Shown here: positions 24,116 to 36,882 of the stretch, piece after piece
How the letters are laid out: the number at the start of each line of letters is the position of its first letter
Position numbering within the stretch: position 1 is the stretch's first letter
NCBI GenBank assembly: GCA_010909165.1
Contig: VJWM01000281.1
Location: 1-64,000 of the forward strand
DNA length: 64,000 nucleotides
Direction of reading: 5' to 3'
DNA from: Anthoceros angustus
Lineage: Eukaryota > Streptophyta > Anthocerotopsida > Anthocerotales > Anthocerotaceae
Program-made: the position numbers and the translations under genes
Notes under the pieces: model-generated
Databases searched by the model: none
The model's input: only the letters and a program-made list of their open reading frames with translations
Told to the model about the DNA's origin: nothing

Positions 24116-24810
24116 TACTCCCCTCCTCACTGTTTGCGTCCCAAACAACGAATATTGAAGGTACTTCTTAACCTTCCACCCATTCACTCTAGTTGGTAGC
24201 AAATCCCCATCCGGCTGTGTTTGCGGATCCATTCTCATACTGCCACCACGATCGGTCCTAAGCTTCAACCTAAATCCATATCATCATATAGAAGAACCAA
24301 ATCCCGGCCATGATAGCCTCTTGCTTCTTAATTCCCATCATGCCTCTCCTTTCTAAGCTCCGAATTTTGGGTTTCTTCTAAAGCCTCTTCCCTACGTTCC
24401 TCATGCTCTATGAAGACTCTAGTCTAACTTCGACTCTCCTCTCTGAACGCTCATCCTCCATGATTCTATAGGTAGGTACCTCAAATTCAATGGGCATCAT
24501 TCGTTAAATAATATGGAGTCTTCTTGGTAGTCACTTTCTCCTCACCAGCAAGCCCACAATGCTGCATCTAAGATCTTCTTCACCATGATTTACACTGAAT
24601 AATGGCCTCCAACCTCTTACGCATGCAAAGCTTCTTTAGAAGCTTCCTTCCCTTCAAACAACGTCGGATCTTCTCATCCAAACCAAGCTTGTATAAGACC
24701 CCATCTCTTAGACAATAAGGCACTGACTCTAGGGAGAAAGGCACGCCCTTCCCTAGACAAACTATCCATGATTCCGTGCTCCAAGAAATTTCATACCTCA
24801 CCATTCAATA
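24083..24810 (-). pseudogene. Integrase remnant of B2: zinc region, C-terminus and polyprotein end
   Basis: Minus-strand frames read FSLES...CLRDGVLYKLGLDEKIRRCL (24645-24735), the linker before integrase. Next come a GGHYSV-like and KIMVKKILDAALW zinc-region piece (about 24545-24610), EALEEAQNSELRKERHDG (about 24330-24385), RDLVLLYDD (about 24285-24312) and finally DGDLLPTRVNGWKVKKYL (about 24160-24215). The last resembles the usual gypsy polyprotein end (RVNG-hydrophobic-K-Y). No catalytic core can fit between the zinc region and the C-terminus. The reading frame slips several times. Confidence 0.7.
24116..24130 (-). promoter_or_regulatory. B2 polypurine tract
   Basis: The minus strand reads GTGAGGAGGGGAGTA directly before the LTR start TGTGGAACGC, as in B1. 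Confidence 0.75.
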
Positions 24811-25591
24811 ACGTGGACATGAGTCCTTCACGTTCTAACCTCCTCTTCCCATGCATGCACCTCCTACTCGCCCCGGACGGTGTGGCCCCATGTACATTAT
24901 GACCCGTGGGCCGCTCCTTGCATCGGCGGCTGCGGTATCACGCTGCGGTCGTCAACTTGCTCTTCTTGCGGTGGTCGCCGCGTAACCTTAGGCTCTGGCC
25001 CGAGCTAGCTCGCGCTCCTCGACAATACTCTCGACATGCCGTACCTCCACAAAAGTGGCTTCCTTGGCCGCCCATGAATTCGCCAATTCCTTTTCTGCAA
25101 GCTCCCTTGGATCGCGGTTTCTTCACGCTCCTTTCCATGCACACCATCCTCGAGCCGTCCCTACTCGAGGCTCCATCATCGCTCTTCCCACACCGCCATG
25201 TGTGGAGTCCCTCCGCGATTTCTCCGTTTTCTCTTCTCCCTTTGCCAACCGTGGCCTCCACTTGCAGCCCTCTTGCTCACCCTTTCTCCCTTTCGGAATC
25301 CCCAATTCATTAGGTTGCGCATCTCTGCACAAAACTCCCTTCACGGATCCTTGGCTTTCCAAGCATCAAGACTTGCTCTTGACCTCTAGGCCAGCCACGC
25401 CTTGCTTGTTTCCATCTAGCTTGTTCACGGTGGATGTTGGTGCTGGCCACAACCCGCCTTCAACTCGGCTCACAAAACTAGCTTCTCCTGCGTCGATCTG
25501 CGGGCATCCGTACTGCAGTCGTGGACTGCATCATCGCTGGTACACCATCTCCCGACCTTCTAGACTCATGTCTAGCCCTAGATCACGCTCT

Positions 25592-25909
25592 AGCGATCTC
25601 CTTACGTTGCTGCGGTTTCACGGCAGCAATTTCCGCAATCGTGAATTGGTCGGCGCTCCTTCTTGCAATTCCACGCAAGCATATCTTGAGGTGTGATTTC
25701 TCCACAATCCTCCTTCATACACATCACCATAGAGCCATCCTCGCTCCCACGGGCTCTAGCAGCAATCTCCCGTTGCTGCGGTTTCACGGCAATTTCCTGT
25801 CGACCGTGAATTGGTCGCTCCTTCTTGCAATTCCACTTTGCATATCTTGAGGTGTGATTTCTCCACAATCCTCCTTCATACACATCACCATAGAGCCATC
25901 CTGGCTCTA
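25592..25909 (-). repeat. ~160-bp tandem duplication in B2 coding-like region
   Basis: The segments 25592-25757 and 25758-25909 are near-identical, while B1 has a single copy at about 9304-9470. Both copies carry the word TTGAGGTGTGATTTCTCC. One open minus frame (25602-26069) runs through both copies. The duplicated peptide includes MVMCMKEDCGEITPQDM and NCKKER and is about 52-55 residues long. Confidence 0.8.
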
Positions 25910-26884
25910 GCGCACCACAGCTCCTCGGCACACCATTTTGTGTGCCACTTCTCCTTCCTCCAAATTGTGATTTCTTCGCAATTTCTCCATCATCCTTGCC
26001 ACCATCGTGGTCTCTTGCTAGCTCGCTTACCAGCAAACCAGACGTTGTTGCCGGCATGCTCAACCTCATTCACAAAACCGTTTCCTCCTGCTTTGCCAAT
26101 CTTGCAAGTTTTCGGCTTGCGGTCGGTTAAACTCCCTTCCAACCAAGTTCCGATTTCCTCCCTTCTTGTTGGCCTAGCCTCATGTCCAGGTCAGATTGCG
26201 CTCCCATGGCGACCTCCTCGCCTTGCTGCACCTCCATGGTCGAATTTTGGTGATTGCCCGGATCAACTCTCCCTTCGGTTTACGCTCAAACTTTTCATGA
26301 AGCGCATCTCCTCCTTCGCCCTCTGGCGTGTCCACCTCCCTAGGGCCTTCTCCTCCTCGCGGCCTCATGGCGCCTGGCTTGACCTCGCCAAGTGGGGCGC
26401 CTTCCTGTGCGCGGTGCTCTCTCGTTTTGCTTCTTTCTTTGCCATCGTGATGGCCTCCACTTGCAGCCCTCGACTGCTCACCCTTGAGGATCATTTCAGC
26501 CTCCTCCTCGCCCATGCTGGCGCCCTCTTATCCTCTCTCGGTTCCAGTTGTCCTGCTGCCTTTTTCACACTGGCGCTCCTTCTTGCTCATTTGGCCTCTC
26601 GGCAACAAGTCTTGCTGATCAATCCTTAGGCTGTCTACAACATGCTCACGTCCTCCCCTTGACCCGGCTGTGGCAACCAACTCCTCGTCGAAATCGGTCA
26701 TCAGTGGCCTCAAGTCGTTTCCGGTTTTCGATCGAAATATCATTCACATGTTGCTCCAACTTCTTCAACTCTACCATCTCCTCTACACCTAGGTACTTAG
26801 AAATCCTTGCTACCTTACGGACTCTAGCTCTCGTCTTCTATAGCATCATACATTCCTCCTTCGAACTTTTATCGGAAAAGGTCA

Positions 26885-26956
26885 CTCCTTGCGGACGTGG
26901 TGGTACTCTCTTGAAGTAACCATAAATCCCTCTACATAATCATACAAAGACTCCCC
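26885..26956 (-). pseudogene. Gag-like motif of B2
   Basis: The minus strand reads GESLYDYVEGFMVTSREY followed by HHVRKE in one frame. This is like the conserved central word of plant gypsy Gag. The frames on either side slip, so no complete Gag is open. Downstream in element sense are acidic and basic segments, then the integrase ends, with no pol core between. Confidence 0.45.
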
Positions 26957-28079
26957 CTCTTCCTTGAGTTCTCAAGGACCAACATGTGATCTCGTTTCTT
27001 CTCCCCAAATCTCACATCTGCTGGCTGTGGGGTGGTGACTCCACCACCTCACTTCCTCCTATCATGGTCAAGGGCGTCCACAAAACTATGGGCACACCTC
27101 CCAGCAATTCCACCTATTGGCGGTAAACAAATCTGCTGCAAGCGGGATGTACTATACAGACTTGGGCACACAAGCGCCTCGATCCTCCTAACAAGCAAGG
27201 TTGAAAGGGCAGCAAGATGGGCAATAATTCGATCAAGACCTTGTGGCTCGGCCATTAGATCTCATACCCCAACTTCTCCTTGCCAAATCTCACCCTCTTG
27301 CCTTCCTCCTCTACGACAAAATCGAGCTAGAAGAGCTCAACAATCCAGAAAAAGTCCTCCTCTTGCGAGAGCGGAAGATGTACCTTGAAATTACTAACCG
27401 GCTCGAATTCTTGACCCTCACCCTTGATCAGCAACTCCTCAGCAACAACTTCCTTCCTCTTGCTGTCCGTGAGCACAACCTTCTCCTCCTCTTAGACAAC
27501 TACCTCTTCTTCCTCAATGGAACCCTTGAAAATGTTAGCACATGTAGCTTCCTCTACAAGAGTTCTCTCCTCCGCTTCTTCCTTTGCACATCAGTAGCAA
27601 CTAAGCTTTCTTCATGCACATGATTTCTCCATTCAGTTCACAAATCTCTTGCAGACAAAGATGGGGGTGATCTCCTCTCAACTCCTACACGAAAATTACT
27701 TCCTCCCTCCCACTAGACTTACAAGCTCACACCCCTCAACACACAACTATCCAAACAGCAAATCCCCTCCTACTCTGTTCCACTCATGTTGCTTGGTCCG
27801 GATGAGCTAGGCGAACTCACACTCCCTTCCTCTCCTGCAGTAAATTCTCCAACCAAAGTTCTCTGCGAAGGGTGTCTGCACAAAGATTGGGGGCGGTTGT
27901 GGGATGGTGTCTCCCTAGGTGTGCGTCCCAAGGCTGGTGGCGGTGATTCTATCAAGGTGCTCCAAGATCTTGAGACCACGAAATTCCCTCACCCACCTTC
28001 TTCACTTTTGCTTGGAAGTTGAGCTAGATCCACCACTCGAAGGTCCAGCGTTGAGAAGGCCCAGTGCTGGTAGCTGAAT

Positions 28080-28480
28080 TTGAATCGCACTCAAGAAATG
28101 GTGCCTCCTCCTCGCTTTCCTCTTCACACCAACTCCTCTTCAACCACCTCCTTTATTTTCTTGTTAGTGATTTCCACATCCTTCTCCGAGTTTTCTTCCA
28201 TTTCTTGCCTCCCCTTGCAGGCAAAAACAACCTCCTCCTCGCGCCCTTGTCTCCTCCTCCTCCGAAGCGCCGTGCAAGCACGGCGTTTTCCTCCCTCAAT
28301 TGATTTCTTCTTGCGGCTCTTAGATCTCTTGCGATGGCGGTGGGGTGACCTCCTCGGCGCCCTTGTCTCCTCCTCCTCCACAGGCGCCGTGCAAGCACGG
28401 CGTTTTCCTCCCTCAATTGGTTTCTTCTTGCGCTCTCGGATCTCTTGCGATGGCGGTGGGGTGACCTCCTACGGCTTTCT
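28080..28480 (-). pseudogene. B2 leader ORF with 116-bp tandem duplication
   Basis: The minus-strand frames at 28124-28497 are rich in Arg, Lys and Glu. The unit 28241-28356 is repeated at 28357-28470, each with a GCACGGCGTTTTCC word, whereas B1 has one copy (about 11820-11940). The period is close to 117 bp, or 39 codons. Downstream the frame reads MEENSEKDVEITNKKIKEVV and EEAPFLECDSNSAT. The family is not recognised. Confidence 0.45.
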
Positions 28481-28746
28481 CGTCCTCCCTCTGACATGCA
28501 AGCGTCCTCATAGCCTCCAACACACGATGGTCAAAGAAAAATCAGCCCGACTCCATGCGTTTTCTTGCGGGAACACAAATCACACCATTCGAGGCGTGGA
28601 GCTCCTCCTTCACAACGCACGGGTTCCAGGACGTAGGCTTCTTCCTAGACCCCGCTCCACCTCCTTACAAGATCTTCTCAGCTCATCGCAAGCTAGCAAC
28701 GAAAATCTCAAAATTTCAACGTTCATCAAGTCCCGAGCGCCAAAAA

Positions 28747-31700
28747 TGTGGGAGGAAAACCCGGGGCTTAGAGATTCACCCTCTAGTGGCCACACTTATC
28801 CCCTTTGTCGTTTGTACAATGGGTTTCGTCCCATGAGACTCTTGTTTGGAGTCACCGATCAAGGCACAAACCACCGCCTCTTCACCCCAAGCTCCCTCAC
28901 ACAGGAGCAACTTCAACTCACTCCCACGCAGCCACGCCTCACCATCTTTGCTAAATCAGCTTCTACCTACAACGACACCCCTCGACTATAGGTCCACACC
29001 CCTGTAGGTCGGCTACGCGTGGGACCCCCTCGTTGCAGCGACTTCACCACCCGTGATCTTCCACTATTCCTTTCCCATCGCCTTCCCACAATTGGCACAC
29101 CCTCAACCACCAACTCGGCGGCGCACTCCGCCTTTGCTCGTGAATCACCACTCACGGACCTACGACATCCTACGGTCGTAGGTCCTAGGTCCACCGTCTC
29201 GCACGTGGGACCCCCTCGCGCGACTTCTCCACCCGTGATTTTGAGACCTTAGCCCGGCTTCCGGTCTCGGTTTGGTGCATTTGGGACCCTCCCTTAGGCT
29301 CGACTTGGGCCTTCTTCTTACTCTAATCTACCTACTCCTCTACTCAACATTCAGCTCCACATTCTCCTCAACACTCACCTCAACTCAACTCCTCATCCTC
29401 CTAATCTAACCTTACTTCAAGCTGGCTAGCTTCTTACAGCTGGCACAGGTGCCTACAAGAACAAGTTCTTCCTTGGGCGGTTGCTATGAGTTTGCACAGA
29501 CGGCGAGAACCTCCGAGTCTTTCCTGTAGTCTACCCTCAAGCCGAGAGTTCCTTGGGCATCGCCACACACCCAAAGCAAAGCAATTTCAGCAACCATTCA
29601 CAAGGAGCAACTGCGGGCGCAGGAGCGAGCCTCCGCCAAGCACTCCGACCGTCGCAAACTCCCTCTCTACAGGGCCTTTCGTTGGCTTGCGGTGCACGAA
29701 CTTCCTTCACAAGGAGCAAAGGACTCGCGGTGGGAGCGCAAGACACGATAATTTTACTTCACAAGCTCCTCCTTTTATAGGGAGGTCCTCACATCTGACC
29801 TCCCACAGCGCGCCCTCACAGCCTGCCTCACTCCTTATTTTAGTGTATCCTCTCAGTTTAAGTTCGACATCCAAGCATCTTGGGTAAAATTCTATTCTAG
29901 CAAATTCACCTATGTGAGCCTTAATGGCTCTGTCAACATTCCTATCTAGCTAGTCAACACACCCTCTTGGGTTGACAAGCATTAATCCTCCCTAAAGAAA
30001 AGTCTCCCCAAGCAATGAGCCCACACTCCAAGCTACCACCAACCTCTTCAATTACCTCTAGATGTCGTCGCATGCACAGTGATCCTACGGATGTAGGGCC
30101 ACCCTACACCTCCTACGGACGTGGGGTCACTTCTTATGGCCCTCGCCTCCACCTCTCCCTTTGCAAGAAGGTCTCCGTGGCGGATCTTGCTCCATGCCTT
30201 CCTCTTCCTCCTCCAAGTCATCCTCTCGGCCTTCCATACATCCGGATGTGTTGGGCTCGGCCACCACAGATGTCCTTGCATCCCTATTCTCCAGTTCCTC
30301 AAGTTCCTCTTCTCACTCCCTAGCAACCAACTTGCCCTTCTTAGGTGCGCGCTTTCACCATCTTGCACCCTTCAAAATAAGCGCACAAGACAAGCTTGGG
30401 CACCCCTTGTTTCTACCTAGTTGTCACCTCGGTTTCTACACACAATTGCGAGCCTTCTTCTTACTCCTAATCTCTACCTACTCCTCTACTCAACATTCAC
30501 TCCACATTCTCCTCAACACTCACCTCAACTCAACTCCTCATCCTCCTAATCTAACCTTACTTCAAGCTCATCGGCCCTAGCTCGCCTTACGGACAACCGC
30601 CTGGGTCCGCCACAAGTTCTTCCTTGGGCGTTGCTATGAGTTTGCACACAACGAGAACCTCCAGGAGTCTTTCCTGTAGTCTACCCTCAAGCCGAGAGTT
30701 CCTTGGGCATCGCCACACACCCAAAGCAAAGCAATTTCACAAAGAACCATTCACAAGGAGCAACTGCAGAGGCGCCTGCAAGGAGCGAGCCTCCGCCAAG
30801 CACTCCGACCACCGCAAACTCCCTCTCTACGCACGTTAGCTTGCAAGACGAATTCCTTCACAAGGAGCAAAGGACTCGAGTTTGGGAGCGCAAGACACGA
30901 TAATTTTACTTCACAAGCTCCCTCCTTTTATAGGGAGGTCCTCACACACAGCCTCCGCGCCTCCGCACCGCCTCACTCCTTATTTTAGTGTATCCTATGA
31001 TTTTAAGTTCGACATCCAAGCATCTTGGGTAAAATTCTATTCTAGCAAATTCACCTATGTGAGCCTTAATGGCTCACAACATTCCTATCCAGCTAGTCAA
31101 CACACCCCTCGGGTTGACAAGCATTAATGCTGTCCTCCCTAAAGAAAAGTCTCCCCAAGCAATGAGCCCACACTCCAAGCTACCACCACCTCTTCAATTA
31201 CCTCTAGATGCGCCGCATCGCCCGGTGATCCTATGTAGGGCCACCCTCTACACCTCCTACGGACGTAGGGTCACTTCTTATGGCCCTACCGCCTCCACCT
31301 CTCCACGCAAGAAGGTCTCCGTGGCGGATCTTGCTCCATGCCTTCCTCTTCCTCCTCCGAGTCATCCTCTCGGCCTTCCATACATCCGGATGTGTTATCC
31401 CAAGACCTGGATGTCCTGCATCCCTATTCTCCAGTTCCTCAAGTTCCTCTTCTCCGGCTCCTAGCAACCAACTTGCCCTTCTTAGGTGCGCGCTTTCACC
31501 ATCTTGCACCCTTCAAAATAAGCGCACCAACAAGACAAGCTTGGGCACATTGTTTCCACCTAGTTGTCACCTCGGTTTCTACACACAAGTAGATTTCTTC
31601 ACTTGCCACACAAATCCACCAAGAGAGCAACTTCAGCCCTTTTCCACTTACTTCCTCTTCACTCCACGGTCCCACCTAGCTCAAACTTGATGTCCTCACA

Positions 31701-33678
31701 CACAACTCCTTATGCAAATCCCTCACTTGCAAGGTCCTAGGCACAAAATTCAGCTCCTTGCCCTCTTCCGATTGTGCTTCAAATCCCTTCACACACAACT
31801 CCTTATGCACACCTCCTTCTCCTTGCACACACATGGGCACGTTCTCACCAAGTCCTTGCTCTAGCTTTCCTTGCATTCCTTGCATGCACAAGCTCTTTGC
31901 CATTCTCTTCTCTCTGAGCTTCCTAGGTGCCACTCCTACACACCCGCTTGCATGGCCACACCCTACACTACCTACCCCACATATTTATGTTTTATTATTA
32001 CTTCCTAGGTGCCACTCCCTAGCAACCAACTTGCCCTTTTCCACTTACTTCCTAGGTGCCACTCCCTACACCTCCTACGGTGGGAGACCTCACCACTCCC
32101 TACGGTGGGGACACTCTCATCCTACCTATCCCTCTACCTCACCACTCCTGTGGAGACACTCTCATCCTACCTATCTACCTACCTAACTAATGCCCATAGG
32201 GCCCCTTCCCCCACATCTACCGCATCTCTGTCCCTACTTGTTCCCTACCTCGGTGAGTGCCATGGACACGCGTCCTACCCATATACATGAATACATGAAT
32301 ACATGAATACATACATACATACATACATAGAGTGCACCTCCCTTCACCCACTCCACGTGGGTGCACCTCCCTTCACTTGCAAGGTCCTAGGCACGCACAC
32401 CTCCATTCTTGTAGGGGCCCCTCCATTCTTGTAGGGCCAACTATCACCCCACACCTACCCTCGTAGGGCTCTCATGTGACTTACGCAAATATAATAAGTT
32501 GAAACACCTCACACAAAGGTGCCCCATCCGTCTTGATCCACCCCTAGGACGCTTAACTCGAGTTCTTACATTTCATTGTCCAACACACCCAATTGGCTAC
32601 ACTCGAATAAAGCTGGTTATTCCCGGTGAACATCTCGTACCAACCCTCCTTGCTATCCATTTCTCCTCGCGGCCACCACAACGGCCTCCCTTCACTTTGA
32701 CTTGCATTACATTCCGCCGTCATGATGCACCGTTGTGATCCCTTCACCATGTTGCGGCCACACCGCCTTCCTATGGTTTGGCCACACCTCCATCTTGCAG
32801 CCCAGCTACAAATTCAGCTATAGTGCTCTACCACGGCCTTTCCTAGTTCAACACACGCCTATCATGCCATCCTCATCGTGACTCCATTGAGAGCACTTCC
32901 ATGTGCCTCGGCACCATAGCCTCCTCTTGCAACCCTTGTGGCTGCTCACCCTCAACATGAGCTCCTCGCTCCCATCCTTGCATTCTTTGCTCCTCTCTCG
33001 CATCTTGAGCTCCCAACCTAGAGCCTGAGATCTGCACAATTCCACCATTACGGGCACTTGGCCCATCTTCCTGCAGCAACCCTTGCCACATCTCTACCTA
33101 GCAGTCCTCCTTCTTGCAAAATCTCAGCAATATGAGCACGCCCATGTCTCACTTCTTCCACACATGTGGCAAATTACTTTGCCTTCCCTCAAACTTGGTG
33201 GTGGTCCCCAATAATCAGGCCTTTGCCTCTGCAAGCCTATCTTTGTGCAGCAACCTCAAGCTACTTCCTTGGCTTAATTGCCTTCACCCTTTCCTACCGT
33301 GGTAGGAGCTACTCCTTGGTGGGTCATCAAAGCAGCTAGCTGGGCCTTACCTACGGTGGTGGGACATTCTCCTACCCATACCTACGGGGAGTTCTCTCCT
33401 TAGCCTACCGTGGTAGGAGTTTCTCCTCGGTGGTAGGATACCTCCTACCAGTGGGACATCTCCTCGTTCACATATGTCTCCTACCCTCCTCACTAGAAGG
33501 TCATTTCGATCCGTTTCTTTTCCCTAAGTATCCTCTGCCTTCCGTGCATCCTACTGACTCCGGCTTCAATCGGAACAAAAACATTTCTCGCATGTTTCCA
33601 CCAAACCATTTCTATCAAAAGAATTCGGACTGTTCAAAACAACTCACTTAAACCAGTTGCCCAAACTTTTGCGTTCCT
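28747..33678 (-). repeat. B2 5' LTR, expanded (4.93 kb)
   Basis: It contains a ~1.15-kb internal tandem duplication: about 29300-30450 repeats as about 30455-31600, with the join inside GAGCCTTCTTCTTACT near 30450. It therefore has two TATA boxes (29771-29780 and 30924-30933). A second patchwork lies near 32005-32180, where CTAGGTGCCACTCC is repeated. An ACAT/GAATACAT microsatellite sits near 32283-32331. Confidence 0.8.
32280..32332. repeat. ACAT / GAATACAT microsatellite in the B LTR
   Basis: Three GAATACAT-type units are followed by about five ACAT units. The homologous tract is shorter near 6368-6392, 14653-14693 and 21972-22005, so its length varies between LTR copies. Confidence 0.8.
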
Positions 33679-34365
33679 GATGGGCACCAGAGCCGAGGCC
33701 TGGCAGGAGAGTCTCTTGGATCTTGGGAGATGAGTAGCCGCCCTTGTCCGAGCACGTGTTCAAATATTTGACTCACCTTGTTCTTGACTAGAGTATGCCT
33801 AACTCGGTTAGTTGATCCTAGGTTAGTCTCTCAAGCTAAACCAAGACATCCTATAGCTAGCTAGCTAGCCTCGCTTCGCTATGATGCCGCCCGCCTCGCC
33901 GGGATTAGTGCTCGATGCTATGTCCATCATAGCCTCGCGATCGACTATGTCCTTCACGGTGGAGCTTGCTCAATCCTCCGTGATGATTAACAAAAGCTCA
34001 TACACTCTTAAGTGCACACGAAGCAATTGTAACTATGGTTGATATAAACATAATTTCTAAGAAGGCACAAGTTGGTCTTGAAGATGGTCTTGTGTCTTGT
34101 ATTCGGCACCATTCTTGCGTGCCTTTTGAGACATGTTGTATGATTCCCCAATGTGCCAAGAGATTATTCTTTTACTTGTTCAAACATGAAGATCACTTTT
34201 GGTCTTTGCCCTCTTCCTCTTCTTGGCATTTTCGGCTGATTTGTGGAGCAACCCACTAATGTTTCATTATAACTTATTTCAAAAAACTTTAATCAAATCC
34301 AAAACATATACAGATGTCCAAACAGTTCACAAATCAGGCGTGACGAGGAAAATGCAAATGCTAGC

Positions 34366-34634
34366 CTAGTCTAGAAAAATAATGAGTTTTGCTTTCTCAC
34401 CGTCTTCTTGGACCGCGTCAACCCAGCTATAGTAGACATCGATTGGCACGCTTAGGCTATGAATATCAGTCTCAAATATTTTTCACGAGCATGCGAGGCA
34501 CGACCCTGCTCGCCTTCTTGTTCAAGGTACAATACACTATTTCAAGATCGCAAAGCGGACATTTGAAAGGTCCTTGAGATAGCTTTGGCGACTTTTGTGA
34601 TTTTTGGTTTTGCCCAGCTCTTACGCTTGCCCAT
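34366..34634 (-). pseudogene. Elf1-like copy in U4, frameshifted
   Basis: The family Met is at 34632-34634. The first cysteine pair and the Tyr/Trp-rich end are recognisable. The second cysteine pair is lost in the CACGAGCATGCGAGGC indel cluster. Confidence 0.7.
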
Positions 34635-35279
34635 GTTTCTCAATGTCTTGTCACGTGAGTTAGGCTCTTTATTTTCTTGGATCTAAAAAGCGAAAGGAGA
34701 TTACTAGGATTCAATACCGTATTTGTTCACACGATGGAACATATATAGTCTTTCTTTCGGTGAAATTTCGGTATTTATTCAAAGATATTTACAAGCCAGC
34801 TCACAAAAACCCTATTGTGGCTATCATGATGTGCAAGCTTGATCACATGTTGCTCACCTAATAAACCCCACGGTCCTAGTTCATGTAGTTCAAATCCGCC
34901 ACTTGGCCAACTACTAGTTGAACTGCAATTCAACGCTGCGGTCACGAGGAGGTCTTTACTATGTAGAAAAGGTTTTTTTTTTTTTTTTGGTTGGAAGTTT
35001 CATGCCAAAGCGGTTAAAAAGTAACGTTTGGGTCGGACCGTTCGATGATAGTTCATACATGCCACATAAGCAATCATGCTTTAGTAGAGAAATTAATCCA
35101 AAATAGAATGGGTGTAGTTTCTCTTTGATGTAGACTAAGACTAAGCTTCAACTATCATTGAACTACTAGTTTGGCATGGACCTCGTCTAATAATCAATGC
35201 GTTCTCTTTGCACTTTGAATAGGTTTTCAAAGTTTTGGTGTTTCATACTCAAGATGGGGTATTGTTATTCTTCTTCTAT

Positions 35280-35507
35280 TTATCTATCTAGGTACATGGT
35301 AGCATCAACAAATCCATCAATTGCAAGAATGTATCCAAGCGATGGACAATAAACACCAACAATATTTTTGCCAACTTCATTGCTAGTTCTAAATAAAGCT
35401 CCAAAACCTACATTATTTACATCGTCCTCGAAATTAGCATACAATGAGCCTAATTGTGTGTCTTCGTATACGTGCGTAGTTTGATCTTGGCATGCAAGTC
35501 CTTGCAC
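35280..35507 (-). pseudogene. Second conserved frame, U4 copy
   Basis: Open for 75 codons with the same core and the GYILAIDGFVDATMYLDR ending, very close to U8. Confidence 0.4.
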
Positions 35508-36882
35508 TACATGTATTTAGGTGCTTCTTTGGCTTGATCCTCCTCGTGAGACAGTTTTATGAGCCTCAATGCGCCATGTGATTATTCTATTACTTGGCCA
35601 ATCACGATGATTACTTTTGGTCTTTGCCCCTTTTCTATTCTTGGAATTTTTGGTGATTTGTTGAGTAGCCTACCAACTACGGACCGTGATCCAAGGACGA
35701 GCATAGTCTCGATGAGCTAAGCACCTTATGAGTGCGAGACGCCGCACGAGATGGTGGAGTGCGGCAAGGCTGGCTTCATACTAACCATAGTCGTGCTAGC
35801 CTAGGTTAACTCACTAGAGCATAGTTAGCAAACCGTAGTCAAGAACCTCGGGTTACACAAATTGGACATGGACACGGACCAAGCCGCGGGGCTACAAGTC
35901 ACACGCGCCAAGATCAAGAAGACTCTCTTCTTCATGCCCCTCGCCTCGCGGTCGAGGCCCTCGTCATGTGCGCTCATATATGGTATCAAAGCCTATCCAT
36001 CGATCCGTATGTTTCTTGAAGATCTCAATGCCGGAGTGGATCAAAAGAAGGAGATATGGGAGCTTGCACCAACGATCGGCCTGTTAGGGCTTAGGCGGGG
36101 AGCAGTTGCAAGCCTTGTCATAGCATTAGGGCTTATCCAGCTTCTAGAAAAGGTAGTTAATATAAGCGGCATCCTACGAGATGGGCACCCACAGCACGAG
36201 GAGCGGCAAGTCGGGAACGAGAGAGTCTCTTGGATCTTGGGAGCAAGTAGCCCGCGCCTTGTCCGGAAACACGTGTTCAAATATTTGACTCACCTTGTTC
36301 TTGACTAGAGTATGCCTAACTCGTTAGTTGATCCTAGGTTAGTCTCTCAAGCTAAACTAATACATCCTATAGCTAGCTAGCTAGCCCTCGTGCTTCGCCT
36401 ATGTTGGACGCCGCCACCTCGGCGGATTTAGCTCGGTGCTATGTCCATCATAGCCTCGCGATCGACTATGTCCTTCACGGTGGAGCTTGCTCAATCCGCC
36501 GTGACGATTAACAAAAGCTCATACACTCTTAAGTGCACAAGCACGAAGCAATTGTAACTATGGTTGATATAAACATAATTTCTAAGAAGGCACAAGTTGG
36601 TCTTGAAGATGGTGGCCGTGTCGTATTCTGGCACCATTCTTGCGTGCCTTTTGAGACATGTTGTATGATTCCCCAATGTGCCAAGAGATTATTCTTTTAC
36701 TTGTTCAAACATGAAGATCACTTTTGGTCTTTGCCCTCTTCCTCTTCTTGGCATTTTCGGCTGATTTGTGGAGCAACCCACTAATGTTTCATTATAACTT
36801 ATTTCAAAAACTTTAATCAAATCCAAAACATATACATATGTCCAAGCATTCAAATCAGCGTGAGGAAAATGCAAATGCTAGC

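Larger units (their letters stand above)
21627..33678 (-). mobile_element. B2: ~12.05-kb copy of the non-autonomous B retrotransposon
   Basis: It has the same architecture and orientation as B1. The 3' LTR is 21627-24115 (shortened), the internal region 24116-28746 and the 5' LTR 28747-33678 (expanded by duplication). An exact 5-bp target duplication GATGG flanks it at 21622-21626 and 33679-33683. The insertion point in the array LTR is the same base as for B1. The internal region is about 0.2 kb longer than in B1 because of two small tandem duplications. The LTRs are heavily rearranged relative to B1. Confidence 0.85.
33679..36160. repeat. Array family A, unit U4, right part after B2
   Basis: It begins with the right target duplication GATGG (33679-33683) and resumes the minus-strand LTR to about 33986. 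P1, Elf1-like copy, poly-T, second minus frame (35280-35507), P2 and PBS-like word (35981) follow. Stub plus this part gives about 2.5 kb, one unit. Confidence 0.9.
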
